From: Chaetorhynchus papuensis
Lineage: Eukaryota; Chordata; Aves; Passeriformes; Rhipiduridae
Assembly: GCA_013396525.1 (NCBI GenBank)
Contig: VWYX01000835.1
Coordinates: 1-64,000 of the forward strand
DNA length: 64,000 nucleotides
Direction: 5' to 3'
Part shown: positions 22,991 to 36,700 of the stretch, one piece after another
Numbering within the stretch: position 1 is the stretch's first letter
Layout of the letters: each line of letters begins with the position of its first letter
Translations under genes and position numbers: made by a program
Notes under the pieces: generated by a model
The model's database searches: none
Seen by the model: only the letters and a program-made list of their open reading frames with translations
What the model was told of the DNA's origin: nothing

Positions 22991-25900
22991 AGCCTTAGAA
23001 AAACTTCTTTAAATTGTGACTCTTATCAGCTTCTTCTCTGACATGAGTATTAAAACACAGAGACCCTCTCCCTCTCGGATTACGCCACAGTTTTCAGTCA
23101 CAGTCATGACAAAGCACTGAGGGATTTCCAGAGGATGTTGCCAGGTGGGGCGGGTGGTAAATAACATCATGCTCCACACGAGAGCTGAGCTTTTAAGAGA
23201 AAGTTTCAGTGTGGCTGTTTCAGCGCGGCTGTGTGCCGAATTGGTAATTTCCCCAGCGCATAATGCAGAAAATGATGCAAACCCATTACATGAATTCTGA
23301 AGACAAAGAGAAATCTCAGCTGCCTAAATGAGAATAAATCAAAAAGTAAACACAGAGGCTAACAAGAACAATAGGAATAACCTTGAGAACCAAATCCCAT
23401 CTAGGACAAATCCCTTTACAACATGTCACGACAGAGGAGGCAGCACATTAAACTCACAAAATACACATATTTCACTTAAATGAGAGATTTGTAACAGTTG
23501 CCTTTTGGGCCACATGAGCTCCGAGTTGTGCACTACATGGTGACGCCCCAGGATTTTTCTAGAAGCATTTATAGTATTTCAGCATTCCTTGACTGAAAAA
23601 TTCCACCTTATCAGACGGTGATGTTGCTCCTCAGGATGGTTGGAGAAGCTGAGCTGATGTGCACAGAGAGGTGCTGCTAAACCCAGCAGCCCATGGATGG
23701 AAAGGGAGCGACTGTGTGAGGGAAGAGGGGCTAAAGGAACCATAAGGGCAACCAAGCCTGGAGGCAAGGTTCGGATGAGTTTTTATACCACCTTCTTGGG
23801 GGTTTTGTTATTAAATTTAATGCCTAGAAAGAGGATAAAGTTAGATGTTGTACAGTGAGAGGATTATCTTTGTATGGCAGTCTGGGAAAGGCACGGCTCA
23901 CATGCAGTCCACAGCAGAATTTTGAAAAATCCTTCTTCAAAAAAAGTATAAAAAGAGGAAAAACTATGAAATCCTCAGCTAGATGGAAAAAAGAGAAGAT
24001 CTTAGCAAGTCTAACAGACAGCCCTAAAACCAAAGCATGTAGACTCGATATAACTTATTAGAGTGGCAGGAGAAGGCAATATCTGCACAGGAACAGCGAA
24101 GTTGTACAAGAGGAGGATTTACCAGGAGCTCAAAAATCTGAGAATATGGTCCAGATTAAAGGGAACTTGACACCTGCTTTGCCCAATTCTGAGCCAGACA
24201 GGTGCAGCTGCATTTTTAAGAGAGTGTGTAAAAGAGGACTCTGACATACACGAGAGGTGTGATAGGGAAGAGCCTTAACCAAAACCAGCAACATTTTACC
24301 CCAGATTCTCAGGCAACTGGGAATGAGAGGATAAGGTTACCACACGTGTTAAAAAGCCAGATCTGCTTTCTTCTAGGTCACTAATTCTGATATTTTTGCA
24401 TCCATTTGGGTCAGCAGGGTCATAAAATATGACCTTTCCATTTTGTAAAGTTTCTTCTAAATGATTCTCTTCAATGTGTTCTTACCCAGAGCAGTGGGGC
24501 TGGCTCAGCTGGGCTCCTTTTCCATTCCACGCACAGTTACAGACATTTACTGCAAGGCCCTGTGATGTTCAGTCGGGGACGAAGAGCTAAATTAGGCTAA
24601 AGTGTATTTTAATTTAATACAATTTTTGCTAATACTGAAAATAGACATACATCTGACATTGTTTAACATTTCAGTATTTGCTTAATTAGCAGTTCCCTAT
24701 GAGACTAAGTCACTCTTGGAGAGGTGAATGTTTCCCTGGGGGGCTCCAGAAGGGGTCTCTGCCTCAGAGCAGCCCAACATGGGCAGTTCCCAAAGCTCCT
24801 TCTCTGTGTGGCTGCACTGAATTTGCTGCTTGGCTTCAGCACTGGAACTATCTGTCAATTCCAAAGCAGAAACAGAGTTTGAAAGGCAAACATGAGCTGT
24901 GATCAATATCCTAACAAATCCAATGGAAGCCCCAGCTCCCAAAGGGTTAATCCAGAGAAGAAAAGGCATCCGCATGTTTAGTGAGCTAATGTGTTTATTG
25001 ACTGGGAGGCCTTTAAGTCTTCAACAGGGAAAAGCTCTGATAAGTGACTGGAAGTTCGAGTCAGACAACCCGGTTTGGGTGGAACTTGGGTGGAACAGGG
25101 TTACCTTTTCCAGCTGATTGGCTTTTCAGACTTATGGGGGGTCATACCTGGGGTGTCTTTTGGCAGGGGGTCTGCACCTGCCTGGAGTGAAGCCCACTAT
25201 GGAACAGGGATGTTCCCACAACAGGGAGTGTCCAGGCTGGCTGGTGTGGACACAGCATAGGAACCTTGTCCCAGAGAAAAATGATGGGCCAGCGTCCCTC
25301 CAGCGTCTCGCAGCGCTGTTCAGCATGTTTGAGTCCAGACCTGGAGTGTGTTGTAATCCTCCACCAAAATCCTGCACCCAGCTCCTGGATGGACACACCT
25401 GATTTCCAGAGGGGCATCCCAAAACGTGCAACAACTCCCTGCTGAGAGCACTGACTCTGCTCAGTGCCTCCACTTCCCAGCCTGGAGCTGACTCCTTGCT
25501 TCCGCATCAGCGTGTCCGGCGCTGGGCATCGGGACTGCTGCCCACCCCCAGCCTGGCGGACAGCCCTGCCCAGTGCTGCGCTGGGAGCGGCACTGGCGCA
25601 CCTTAACCCCTCGTGTCCACCCACCGGCCGCTCGGTGCCAGGGCCACTGCCAGCATCAGGGGTCAGTGTCTGCCTGCTAACAGAGTGTGAACCAACACTG
25701 TCCTCAAATTGCTGGAGGGAAGAGACAGTGCCCCCCTCTTGCTGCCAGCCATTGCCCGGGGCTGGGGATATTGGCTCTATTGGAAAGCTGACAGCCCAGG
25801 GGGTGATGGAAGTGGCTGACAGCAGCTGGAGAGCTGGGGCTCCATGCAGCTGGACTTCCCTGGGATGAATCCCCCAGGATGAATCCCCAGGTCTGCAGGC

Positions 25901-27480
25901 TCAGCCCCCTGTGCCAGCCAGGTGCTGTTGGCTGGGACCAGCTCTGGGCTGCCCTTCCCAGCCCGAGCAGAAACCCCTGGTGACCCCACAATGGCCTCAC
26001 CTCCCCACACCCAAAAGCCCTGGACGAGCACCCTTTGTCTGACCAAGGGCGAAGGAATCCTGCGTTACCAGTGGTGCCTTCTGCCATGGAACTGGTGGAA
26101 ATTACTTTAAAACCCAAGAGAAATTACAAAGCCAAGAAGAGAGAGACATTACCAGGATTCGGGATAACAGAAACATGAGAATTTTGGTAAATGTACAGGT
26201 TTTGATCTGTCCCAGGCCATAGCATGCACCTAGTTCAAGATATGACTGCAAGGAAGAGTCAGGAGATTTTTCTGCCCTTTTGGTGCCAAACCCGTCTGGT
26301 TCAGGTACTGTGGCAGTGACTACAGAGGTGTAATCAGGGGATATTCCTTATGGATTTCTGTTGTATTGGAAAAAGATTGTAACCAAACCATAGACGTCCC
26401 ATTTCCACATTACTTAAGAGATTATAAGAAGATAAATTAAATTAATGATTCATCTAGCCAATGTGCTGTCATCAACAGGGACCAGTAACAGTCCTGCAGG
26501 CAGGAGCATGGAATCAGTGAGCAAGCAGTGCTGCTATCACCAACAACTTCAGATTAAAGGACTTTCTGAACTACAAGGATGCCCCACTTTTCAGCAGTCC
26601 TCAGTGGATTTTTCTCCGAGGAAGCTGTTCAGTTGTTCCTGCACACAGAGATCATCAAGAGATGCCAGTGTCCCAGGTGTCTACTCAGGAAACAAATAAA
26701 TACCCTGGAATATTGTTCCCTCTACATCTGGCAATCTGGTTGGGAATATCTGTGAAGAGGTGGGTGAGGAGCAGCACCACCACGGCTTCGGAGAGGAGAA
26801 CGGACAAAACGTATCCTGGCACCACTCCCAGTGAAGGGCCTGAATTAGAAATTTAGGGTGGGTGCTGCCCACCACGCCACACAGATCCCACAGGAATATT
26901 CTCCTCCTGCAGAATCCCAGCCTGGGGACAGGGTGGAGACACAGCCTGAGCAGTGAGATCTGCAGGTAGAGAGGCTGAGCATGAGAGTGAGCCGAGGTTT
27001 GAGCCTCAGTAGCTCAGGATGCAGAACCTTTGTGAGTCGGGATGTTTGACTGACCGGGCCATCAAAAGAAGCCACGGTCGTTCCTGCTCTCCGGCTTCTC
27101 CTCACCTTGATTTGCATATTCAAGACTCGCCGATGTCTGGCTGTCAGAGATGGTGACAGTTGGGGGGGTTTTTTAGCTTTATCAAGGGGGATTATTTTTA
27201 ACCCAAATTATTTTGCATTGTAAATGTTTAAATCCACATCAAATCCAGATTAATGCATAAAATAGTCCAAGAGGGTATTTACTAGGGGAAAAAATAACAA
27301 TAAACCAAATTATTATGGCTAGCTTCTATCTGAAGTGTTTTAAAAAGGCGAAAGTCTGAAATTTTGGCTAAAATATCACTTCAAGAAGAAGATTGAAATA
27401 AACCTCTCTGCAAAACGGCACAAGTTTACATACTAACTGGAACTCTTGGTACTTTTTCACAACATGACTGGAATTAATAA
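22991..27480. other. gene-free stretch
   Basis: Mostly AT-rich to about 24980, then GC-richer at 25060-26060. A near-duplicate of GGATGAATCCCC is adjacent at 25862-25890. Open frames up to 160 codons in the GC-richer part have counterparts on the other strand and no known domain. Confidence 0.5.
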
Positions 27481-28090
27481 TGCAGATAAATCCTAAATAA
27501 ATCAGGATTAGTGTTAACTACGTCTTGAGGTTTAATACGCTGTACGAAAATGAAAGGGGGCCGGCGGGGGAGGAAGGAGCTTTGCCTTAAAGCTCTGCGG
27601 AGCAGAGCCCGGAGGAGGCCGGGAGCCCCCGACCCGCCGAGCTGGGCAATCAAAGCGTCTCTAATCGCCGCGCTCCGGGATGTGTTCAAAGGATCCGGGC
27701 TGGCCACGGGCTGCCTGAGGTCACCAGGGAAATGCAGTCGTGGGGCAGGGGGAGGGGTGTCTCGGATTTTTGGACAGCCCGGCTGTTTGGATCTGGTTTC
27801 AGAAGGTCAGCCGGATTGCAGTATTTTACCGTCTTATCAGCAAAAAGATTAAATTTCCCTTCGTGGTTAAAGAGCTCAGCTCCACTCTGAAGGAAAATAT
27901 AAATAAAACTGCCAACACAATCGCCCGAGAAAAACCTGTGGCAGCGCGTCGGGGCTGGGGAGCAGCTTGCCCGAGGCCGGGGTGGCCCCGGCGGGGTCCC
28001 CGCTGCCCCCAGGGCTATCGCCGGCCAGCGCCGACGGTCTCCTCCTGCCCTCTCCTCCTCCCCGTGCTGCACGGAGCCGGGGCTGATGAA
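27481..28090. promoter_or_regulatory. CpG-rich block with adjoining AT-rich motif cluster
   Basis: An AT-rich lead-in (27481-27550) contains GGATTA (27505-27510), an OTX/PITX-type homeodomain core. It is followed by a CpG-rich block at 27555-27720 and another at 27925-28080, with an AT-rich spacer between. ATCAAAG, a TCF/LEF-type core, is present near 27650. The arrangement resembles a developmental enhancer or orphan CpG island. No gene start is recognised. Confidence 0.4.
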
Positions 28091-28133
28091 CCCCTCGCTC
28101 TCTGATACAAAAATAGGGGATTAAAATTTCTAC

Positions 28134-28151
28134 TTTTTTTTTTTTTTTTTT
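28134..28151. repeat. poly-T run (18 bases)
   Basis: Eighteen consecutive T. No retroposon body was recognised next to it. Confidence 0.95.
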
Positions 28152-31100
28152 CAAAACCCCAGAGGAGTAGAAAAATGCTTCCTGTGTTCACTTTGTTACT
28201 TGGGAGTTCACTGTCTCTGTTCTGGTTCTGTCCTTGCACCCCTGTGTAAGAACACCAGCTGAGGGCTGCCCTGCCTCTCCCAGGTGTGGGACTGGGCTGG
28301 AAACTCTCAGAAATTTGCGGCATTCTAAGAAATCTCATCTCCCATCTGTTTCCTGTTCCTCTTTCAGCACTTCCCCAGTGCTCACACCAGCTCTGGGGCT
28401 CAGACGAGTTGAGGGCCAGGTTCTCACCCGCCTTGTGCCACAGCTCATCACCAACACCTGTGCCAATGGCAATAAATCCATCACAACAGGACACGTGCCA
28501 TTTCTGCCATCTCGGGTCCCTTTGCCCGTATGTGAATGTCACAAGCCTAAACACAATCCCACCTCTTTGCCTAAAGCAGCCAGTTTGCTAAACTTTAATG
28601 ATAACCTGTTGTTTTTATGTGGAATATTTACCTATGATTAAACATTGACCAGTAAGCAAACAGAGGAGGTTTTCAATAATGTTTCAATATTTAAGAGCTA
28701 GAAATGACCCTGGTTTATATCACACAAAGCCAAGTGCCAGCAGTCAGTAGTGCTGGTGCTGATGTTAGCTGATGGGGTTCTGAAACAACACCTGCAAGTG
28801 TGAGTCTGTGTCTCTGGTCTCTACAAGAACAGCCCTGTAGGTCTGTGTCCTAAGCGAGCGACCTGACATGATCCTGGTGACACCTCCTGGCAGGTCCCTC
28901 TGCACGAGTCAGCACATTCACCTCAGTGCCACTGGAAACTTCAAAAAAAGTTAAAGAAAATAAACCCCGAGCCTGTCTTTTCTTTACGAAAACTTCAGCC
29001 TAGGTCTGAGGAGATGAAGATGAGATGCACAAGTGTAAGAAGTCCTGCGATACCTCTGATTGCTCCAGCTCTCCCAGAGATGACACTGACATTACACAGG
29101 AAATCAGAGCACAGTGCTCACCCACGGGTTCTCCTCTCCCAGGAACAGCCACAGTGAGCACGAGCCACCCACAAACTCCGGGTGACCTTCAGGTCGGTTC
29201 GGATGAACCAAACCCCAAGGATGCTGTCCAGCAGCTGCAGCACCTGCGTGGGCCCAAGGCAGGACAAGCCCTGGGCTGGGCTCACGGGGGCTCAGGCTGC
29301 TCATCAGTGGGGGCACGTGGTACCAACTGTGTAATGCTAAGACCCTCCAGTTCCACACTGCACCAACCCATCCACGCACCCAAAATCCATTCTTTGGACT
29401 CACATCGACATTTCAGCGAACACCCGCAGGCACGGGGCTGTGTTGGAGCAACAAACCAACTCCCTCCTTGCCCAGTTCCAACAAAATACGTGTCAAAGAG
29501 GTGGGACCTGGGGCAGGGCTCTGGCACTGCTGGCTCTGACCCAGGCACATGGGTCCACCCCCTGCCCTGTGCCCTTGGAGCTGCCATGTCCAGCCTGGCG
29601 ACCAGCCCTGGGTTCAGCTGCCACCAGCAAATCCTCCACAGAGGCTCAGGAACCTTTCTCCACGCTGCCTTTGCCAGCTGCAGAGAAGTGCTTCTGGAGG
29701 TTTAACCAGGATTCTCAATGGAGATGTCCAGAAACCATTGGGTATTCATAGAGCACAGGAGCTGGTTTTATGTGATGTTTAAATGTTTGGGTTTTGCTTT
29801 CAGCCATTTCCAGTAGAAGAAAAAGGGGGAAAAAAAAGCCCCAAAGGGAGAGGGTGGAAGGTCACTGAGAAATGGATGTGACTTGTCCTATGTCCACTGC
29901 CATAATGGGGCCATGAAGCATTGGCCCCTCATCCTACTGAGCAAACCCTGAGTGGATTAAATGCACAAACAGCCAAGACTGGTTATATTCCTTAGAAAAC
30001 CCACATAGTGTTATTCCCATGTGTTGGAAAAGAGTAAATCTCCCAACCCTAAAGACACCTGTGTGGAACAGAACAAATAACCTGAAAACTCCCTGTGAAA
30101 ACCAGCCAAGATCTGATGATTCATTTGGTGCCCCAAAAGCTGCAAATTTCTCTTCACAAGGAAGTTTATACATCTCTTCTAAAAGAGGATATGAAAGCAG
30201 CTATAAAAAACAGGAATCAAAGTACAACAAATTAAACAAGGAAACATCTGTGACGATCAGTATGAGCCAAAGCTGATGGGTGTGAACAACTTATAAGAAG
30301 AGCCAGCTGTGTCAAGCACTACCCACAGAACCCTCACAAACAATAAACATGGGAGTTCTGAAGTTCACCTTTGATACGATAAATTCAAATAATTGATTAT
30401 TATGTGCAATAATTAACCGTTACTAAACAGAGACGGGAAAAATGTCAATAACTGTGGAGTAAAACATTCCTGGTGCACATTTGTAATCAAAGTGGTTGAT
30501 GTAAATAGATAATCAAGGTCATGTAACAGTAAAGGTGTAGGTTAAATAGCATCTGTTAAATATAAAGATTTTTAAATCATGAACTCTGAACACTTGTATC
30601 TAATAATTTTAAAAGAATCGTTTGGAAACTCTTCAAAGGCTTCTGACTAATCCTTGATATGTCTTTGAGAAATGGGAAAGTCTCTGCAAGGCTTGGGAGG
30701 GACTTTGGTTGCAGGTCTTTTAAAAGTACACAGGATTGACCTGAGTGTGCAACAGAAGGTAACACTGGCCATGTGCCAGCAAAAAGATGAAGGATGGAGA
30801 CACACTTCATTGATGGTATTGCACTGTAAGTAATTATTGGTTTTAATTTTCTCAGCAACTTTCATTGTGGACTCTTGGATCACCAAATCTCACTTATGGC
30901 AGTCTTGTAAACATGTGACAAGCCCCGATTTCCCAAAGGAAAAGAGCTATGAAAAAAGCTTCCAGGCTTCCATTGAGAACTGGAAAACCAACACTTCATG
31001 GGATGCTCTTTGCCCACGATACCTGAAGTAAGTAGAGGTCTGACAGAAAATGCCCAGGCAGGCCAGGCAGAGAGGAACAACTCACTCTGCTCTTACAGAA

Positions 31101-32207
31101 ACTCTTGTCCATTATCTTGGGGCTCAGCCCATTAGAAAATGGCAATATCCTTAACACCTGAACAAGATACCTTCATTTGTAGGGAATCATAGGGCTTGTT
31201 CAAACAAACAAGTAACAGCACCAGGATTGAATGCTGCAAGGTGCAGCAGGTGAACCTGTGGAGAAGGACGTCACTGGATATCACCTGATCTTCAATTATA
31301 AATGCCAAGTGATGTAGATTCCTTCATCTCCCTACAGAACTTGTCCCAACAGTTAATGAGTTTTATTGGATAAAACCTAAATTAAGTTCCTCTGGTTTTT
31401 CAATGCAAAGGACATTTTCCAGACCACCAACCCTTGCTGTAGCTCTTCCCTGAACTCTGCAGTTTTCTTTTTCAGATTCACTCACCAAAACCAAACCACT
31501 GGAGCCCTGCCGGGAGCCTTGCAAGGGGCTCACCCACTTGGTGATGCCCATTTGGTGCATGGCCAAGAACTTTGTTATCTCTCGCAAGTGAAGGACTGCA
31601 GAGCTCCCCTGCAGGTGTCCAGCATCCACCTGGGTCCTTGCCTAAGGCACAGCGGTTTGAGCCACCAGGTAACACAAACTGCCTGAACATCAGCTCCCTT
31701 TGCAGCATTTAATGCTGGACACACAAAATTGTGAATAACTTTGGTCTGTTGACCAAAAGGTCAGTTTCTAAACAAAGAGGTACAAGACGTTACATCAGAT
31801 GGCAGAATTCAGGAACTGAAATGACAGCAAAGCTGCTGAAATACAGAGAATTGGGAAAAGAAATAAATATTCAATAAATTCATAGACAAATAACAACTGA
31901 CTCTACAGCCACCTTTCATAGGAGAGGAGGGAAGTGTAAAGGAACATGGAAAGTTTGTTTTCCTATGGCACTTACAATGCAGTATTTAATTTGAAATTAT
32001 CATTTCCGGTGCACACTGACCATGAGGATGTGATCTTCCTCTTTCTCATCTTCTTACCGCCGTGATTTTTCTATCATCAGTTTTATTTGGCCTTAAACTA
32101 GACAGTTTTATTTATGGAATAAATGTCAAGTTTTCTCATGAGCTTAGTGGCAAGCACCATGACAACCATGTCCTGGTGTAGATGCTATTGACATTAAAGT
32201 AGGATGT
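28152..32207. other. gene-free stretch
   Basis: The longest open frame in the window (226 codons, plus, 29025-29705) lies here. It is rich in Ser, Pro, Gly, Cys and His without a recognisable domain, and has an in-frame stop about 20 bases before its ATG. The opposite strand is also open for about 100 codons twice. I treat it as chance. The remainder is AT-rich without recognised repeats. Confidence 0.5.
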
Positions 32208-32255
32208 GTAGTAGTAGTAGTAATCATAATAATAATGATGATGATGATGATGATG
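32208..32255. repeat. compound trinucleotide microsatellite
   Basis: A GTA/TAG tract is followed by AAT units and then six to seven GAT/ATG units. It is an interrupted compound trinucleotide repeat of about 48 bases and is probably length-variable. Confidence 0.95.
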
Positions 32256-33640
32256 TCAAGGCCCTCACGTGAGGTCTCACTCATTGCAAACCAAAACCCG
32301 CAAGTGCACACCAATGTTACACCACTGCAAGGCACAGTGCTCTTACTGGGGCTGGGACAATTAAAACCAATCATGTCGTCAGTCTCAGGAAAAACTTCAC
32401 TGCCAATTCACAATCAATCTATTATTATCCAATATATCCCTAACATATCTCTGTATGCAGACATGCATATGTCCATGTATTTCATAGGGAGTGCGGGGAG
32501 AAAGCCAGGGCAATGCTCGGTGTTCCCTTCCTCCTAAAATGGTTAAACCAACACTGATGTTCTTGGTACTGGCTGATTAATCTGAGCAATTTTAATAAAA
32601 GAAACACCACCAAATAAAATAAAGAGTAAAGAATCCTTTCCCTCTGCCTCACATCATGTGGCTGCATCCTCCATATGGCCAGAAGGAAAAGCTATCTCCC
32701 ATTTGCCCACCAAACCACATATTTAATCCATGTGCTTATGTCAAACTTAATTACAGCACATTTGGCATAAAATAACAATCCACATCCTTGGAGAGGGGAA
32801 CTTAAGTAGTTAATATGTGTGATTGAATGAAAGTGCTTTGCTGAATGTTTATGAGAAACCCAAGACAGCCAAATGTGGTGATATTTTAACCATTTAAACA
32901 CCAGCCCTCCCGCCCTGCACTGGAGCCCCTGGTGCCCCTACGGCACCTGCCCAGCTGCCCCATGCCAGGAGAGGTGCCCTGCACACACACCTGGCCCAGC
33001 CTCGTCCAGCAAACTCACCAGCCCCTAATAACCCACGTGTTGCTCTGAGAGACAATTTTCCTGCAAATTTTCCTGCCCTTTTCTCTCATTATGTGCCTTA
33101 AAAAGATCTCGGTGCTTCTTTCTTATTTTCATGCCAGTTTGTAGAACTCACAGGTATCCAAAGTGCAAATTTCCTCTCTCTGTATCCTCTGGAACCTCTA
33201 AAGAAGCAGCCCTAAAACCTGACAAGTGGTTCTGGATTTATGTTCAGTCAGAGATTTACTGGGGAGATAAGGACAGAATGCAGAGGTGCTTCAGGTCCCA
33301 CAGGGGAATCAGTTGTCGTGGCTGTCCAGGAAAGTTGGCTTCGGGATCACTCCAAGACAGAGTCAGAGAACTCCTGGCCCTTGGACTGTGTGACACCCTA
33401 GAGCCTCGGGAATGCTGCTCATGGGGATCTGTGGGGCACAGGACAAGGTGCCTGCTGGCCCCAGCTGGCTCCCTGGCCCATGATGCTGGGAGATCAGAGC
33501 ATGCTTCAGGAGCACCAGGCAGGTTGGAGGGGAGCAGAGGGACTGCCTGGGGAACAGGGGATGGCAGCAATGGCATAAGGGGATGGAGGCAGGTCCTGGT
33601 CGGTGTGCAGTCAGGGGTGACACACGAACAAATCTTCAAT
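32256..33640. other. gene-free stretch
   Basis: AT-rich to about 32900, then GC-richer. A 197-codon plus-strand frame (33131-33724) ends inside the CR1 fragment at 33.7 kb, which argues against it being a conserved gene. It has no known domain. Confidence 0.5.
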
Positions 33641-33790
33641 GAAATCAGTCAAAAAGTGCTACAGGGGCCCAGAGAGGCTGCTGAGGTTTCAATGCCTGAC
33701 TGGAGAGGGCCCTCGGCAGCTTGATTTCTGTTGGCCTTGCTTTCAGCGGGGGTTTGGACAAGGTGACCTCCAAAGGTCCCTTCTCACTCA
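33641..33790 (+). mobile_element. CR1-type LINE fragment, 3' end, plus strand
   Basis: Near the 3' end it contains 'GCGGGGGTTTGGACAAG' and 'TGACCTCCAAAGGTCCC', the standard plus-strand CR1 tail (ggtttggac, then gatgacctccaaaggtccctt). The terminal octamer repeat is eroded. The 5' limit is uncertain; the clearest match is from about 33735. Confidence 0.75.
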
Positions 33791-36700
33791 AATTACACCC
33801 CAATAACCAGGAAGGACAGAAATCGGGGGTCACCGATCTGCGTGCCCGAGATCACAGAGCGCGAGTAAAGTCCCCGTGTGAGAAGCGCTGTCTGTGGATA
33901 GAGCAGGGGAAGAATGAAAAGTGATCTTGCTACAAGGAGCGGGAACAAAGAGGAAACAGCTGAATGTGGCGCGGGGGTGACGAGCCCTGGTAATGGCCTG
34001 CTCCTGCTCCCAGACAATGCGCATGGAAAATCTCCCATTAACTTCGGTGACACGGCACCAGGCTCTAAAAGAGCAGGCACTAAAGTGGATGACAGTGTCA
34101 GAAAAGAGAGGAGGAAAGAAGGAAAAATTTAAGTTTCACTTTCATCATGCTGAGGATGAGTTCACTGCTGAAATTCTGCAGTTCCTTCTTTCAAAAATGA
34201 ACATAAATATTTTGCACCAAACACAGAGGAGTGGCTGGAGTTAACTGACTCGGTGTCTTTAAAACGATGGCATGGCTTTCTTCTTACCAGAGATTAATTC
34301 TTGATGATTTACCAGTGTGAGTCTTTCACCCTGCCCTGGATATAAAACCAGTGGTAATAGCCTAAAAACCACCACATTGGGTGCAAAATCCTATGGAATG
34401 CCTGCTGTACACTGATGCAACTGAGTGCGACACACTGGCTTTTACATCGCCATCACTACCCTGCCTCTGCTAGCACAAAATAAAGTTAGTTTGCACACTG
34501 ACTGAGAATATTTATATATAAAAGGTAAATACACAGAGGACAAACAGGTGATGGAGCCTTTGATAAGTAAATGTATATAATACAACCATATACTCCTGTG
34601 TCAAGAAAAAAACACATGTTGAAGAAATTGCAGTTTCTAAAAACCTATGCTTTTAGCCAGGGTGGCCAAAACACTGCCCAGACTAACACATAAATTCTAT
34701 GTTTTTATATGGGGAAGGTTATGAGAAGAAAACAGTGAGATTCATCAAACACCTTTGGGGCAGGGCTGTCTGCAGCCCGGAGTTGCTGCTCACTGCTGCC
34801 ACTTGTTCTGCTTGCTGTGGCATTTTGGGTGGTTTGCGCCTCATGAAGAAGCATTGGCCTTTTCTTTGGGTCCAGGGGACATAGTCCCTCATGCCAACAC
34901 AAAGCAAATATCCATGGGATATTTGGGATGTGACAGTGCCTGCGCCTGCCAAAGCGAGGGCAGCCCTCACCCCCAGCGCCGTCCCACGCTCCCGAACCAG
35001 CAGTGCCCCGAGGCCTGGGATACAGGCACAACCCAAACTCATTCCCAGGTGTGGTCCCCATCCCACAGGCTGCCCTGGGCCCCTGAAGAACGTGTGTCCT
35101 GTCCGTATCCACCACCATTATTGCCTGCAGACAGCAAACGAGCCATTCCAGCAGCACCCAGCCCCGGTCAGTGCTGTCCTGGCGTCTGCCAAGCACGGTG
35201 CCCTCTGCCCCTGGGGCTGGACTGATTTCCCCTTCCCACGTCTGCTTGACAGCCCTGTCTGCTCGGAGGGACCCAGGATTCCAGGCAGAGCTTTCCCATG
35301 CCATCGTCCCTCAGAATAGCTCTGCTCTCCGTATTTTTAGCAAGGCTCAAATGGGCCAATATGTTTGATTTTCCACTGTTTCCACCCAGCTTGAGTCCTG
35401 TCCGTGGCAGTCTCCCTGTGTTTCTGTCGGCGTGTCTGGCCGGTGGTGCAGGGCCGGGGACACGGGCGGAGGAGCTGGGAGATGGTAGCTCGGGCAGCAA
35501 GAGCTGCTTTGCATACTTGGAGTTGTACAAAGCTGATTTTCTGAGAGAGAGAGAAAGACGGAGAAAGGGGTTTCTGTAAGTAGCAGAGACAATGAGAACA
35601 AGGCAGGCACTATGCCAAGCACGGGAGGACTGCCAAAACACATATCATTAGCTTGGGCCAGCTATAAGCAAGGAAATGAGAAACATATGTTGGAGAGCAA
35701 GGTTAGGAGCGAGGGACTATGGGTCAGTGACAGTCGTCCGAAAACTTTTCCCTTGTTCTTCAGCTGTGGCCCGCCGGTGTCAGATGTCACTCTGACAGCC
35801 TTCATTTCTCATGACGGCCAGGCTTATTTTGGCCTGCTTGGTTTTTGTTGTGTTTTTTTTTTTCCCTCCCCTAATGGGAGTTATTGAGAGGAAGAAGAGA
35901 ACAGACAAGAAAGACTTTGCCATTTTTTTTTCCCACAGTTATGGGAAAATAACCTTGTTTTCTGTGATGTTCTCTGAAATCCTCACCCTTTATAAAATAA
36001 CGGTGTCTCAGGACTGGGATTCTGCCTAGCCCTACTGAAAAGAAAAGGGTGGGTAGTGTATTCTTAAGCAGTTCTTGATGTTCTTTCTTAAATATAATTA
36101 GATGCACCTCATTACCTCAAACTAAAAGCCTTTTGTACTTCTTCAGGGCTGTGCTTCCTGAAAGCCAAAGCATGCCACGGCTTGCAGCACCCACTCTTAT
36201 TTTATCACATTAAGTGTATTTTTAACATTTTTACCCTTTATCCAGGCTGTTTGCAGATTATTTCATTTTTCCACACAGGCTACACCCAGATGATACGTTC
36301 CTCACTGACATTTAAGAAAGAGTTTGAAGTTCCTGCTCCCTGTCCCAGCACCATTATGTCTGTTTTCCCTGTGATGGAGCTTACACTAGGCAGTGTCTCA
36401 AAGAGCATAGCTGCTTCCCTCCCTAGGCTGAAATATTCCCAGATAGAGAAGATCCTAACAGGAATCTTAGACACCATCCCAAAGAGACTTCTGTTTGACT
36501 CCTGTTCCAGCAGACTGACCCCGATGGGCCTCTCCGCTCCACCAGCGCCATGCTGGGGCTGAGCACCTTGTAAAGCCTCAGGTGGCCTAAGCTTGGAAAT
36601 GTACAGGAGGTTCAGTTGCTTTGGGGCTTGGAATTGTGTACAGAGTGGAAAGAAAGGCAAGGATGCAAGGAGAAATTCATCCACCAAAAGCCAAATGCCA

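Noticed and set aside
33131..33724. 197-codon plus-strand frame
   Set aside because: It runs into a CR1 fragment at its 3' end and has no recognisable domain.
34705..35304. 199-codon minus-strand frame
   Set aside because: The opposite strand is open for 156 and 142 codons over the same interval, so it is composition-driven. No domain recognised.
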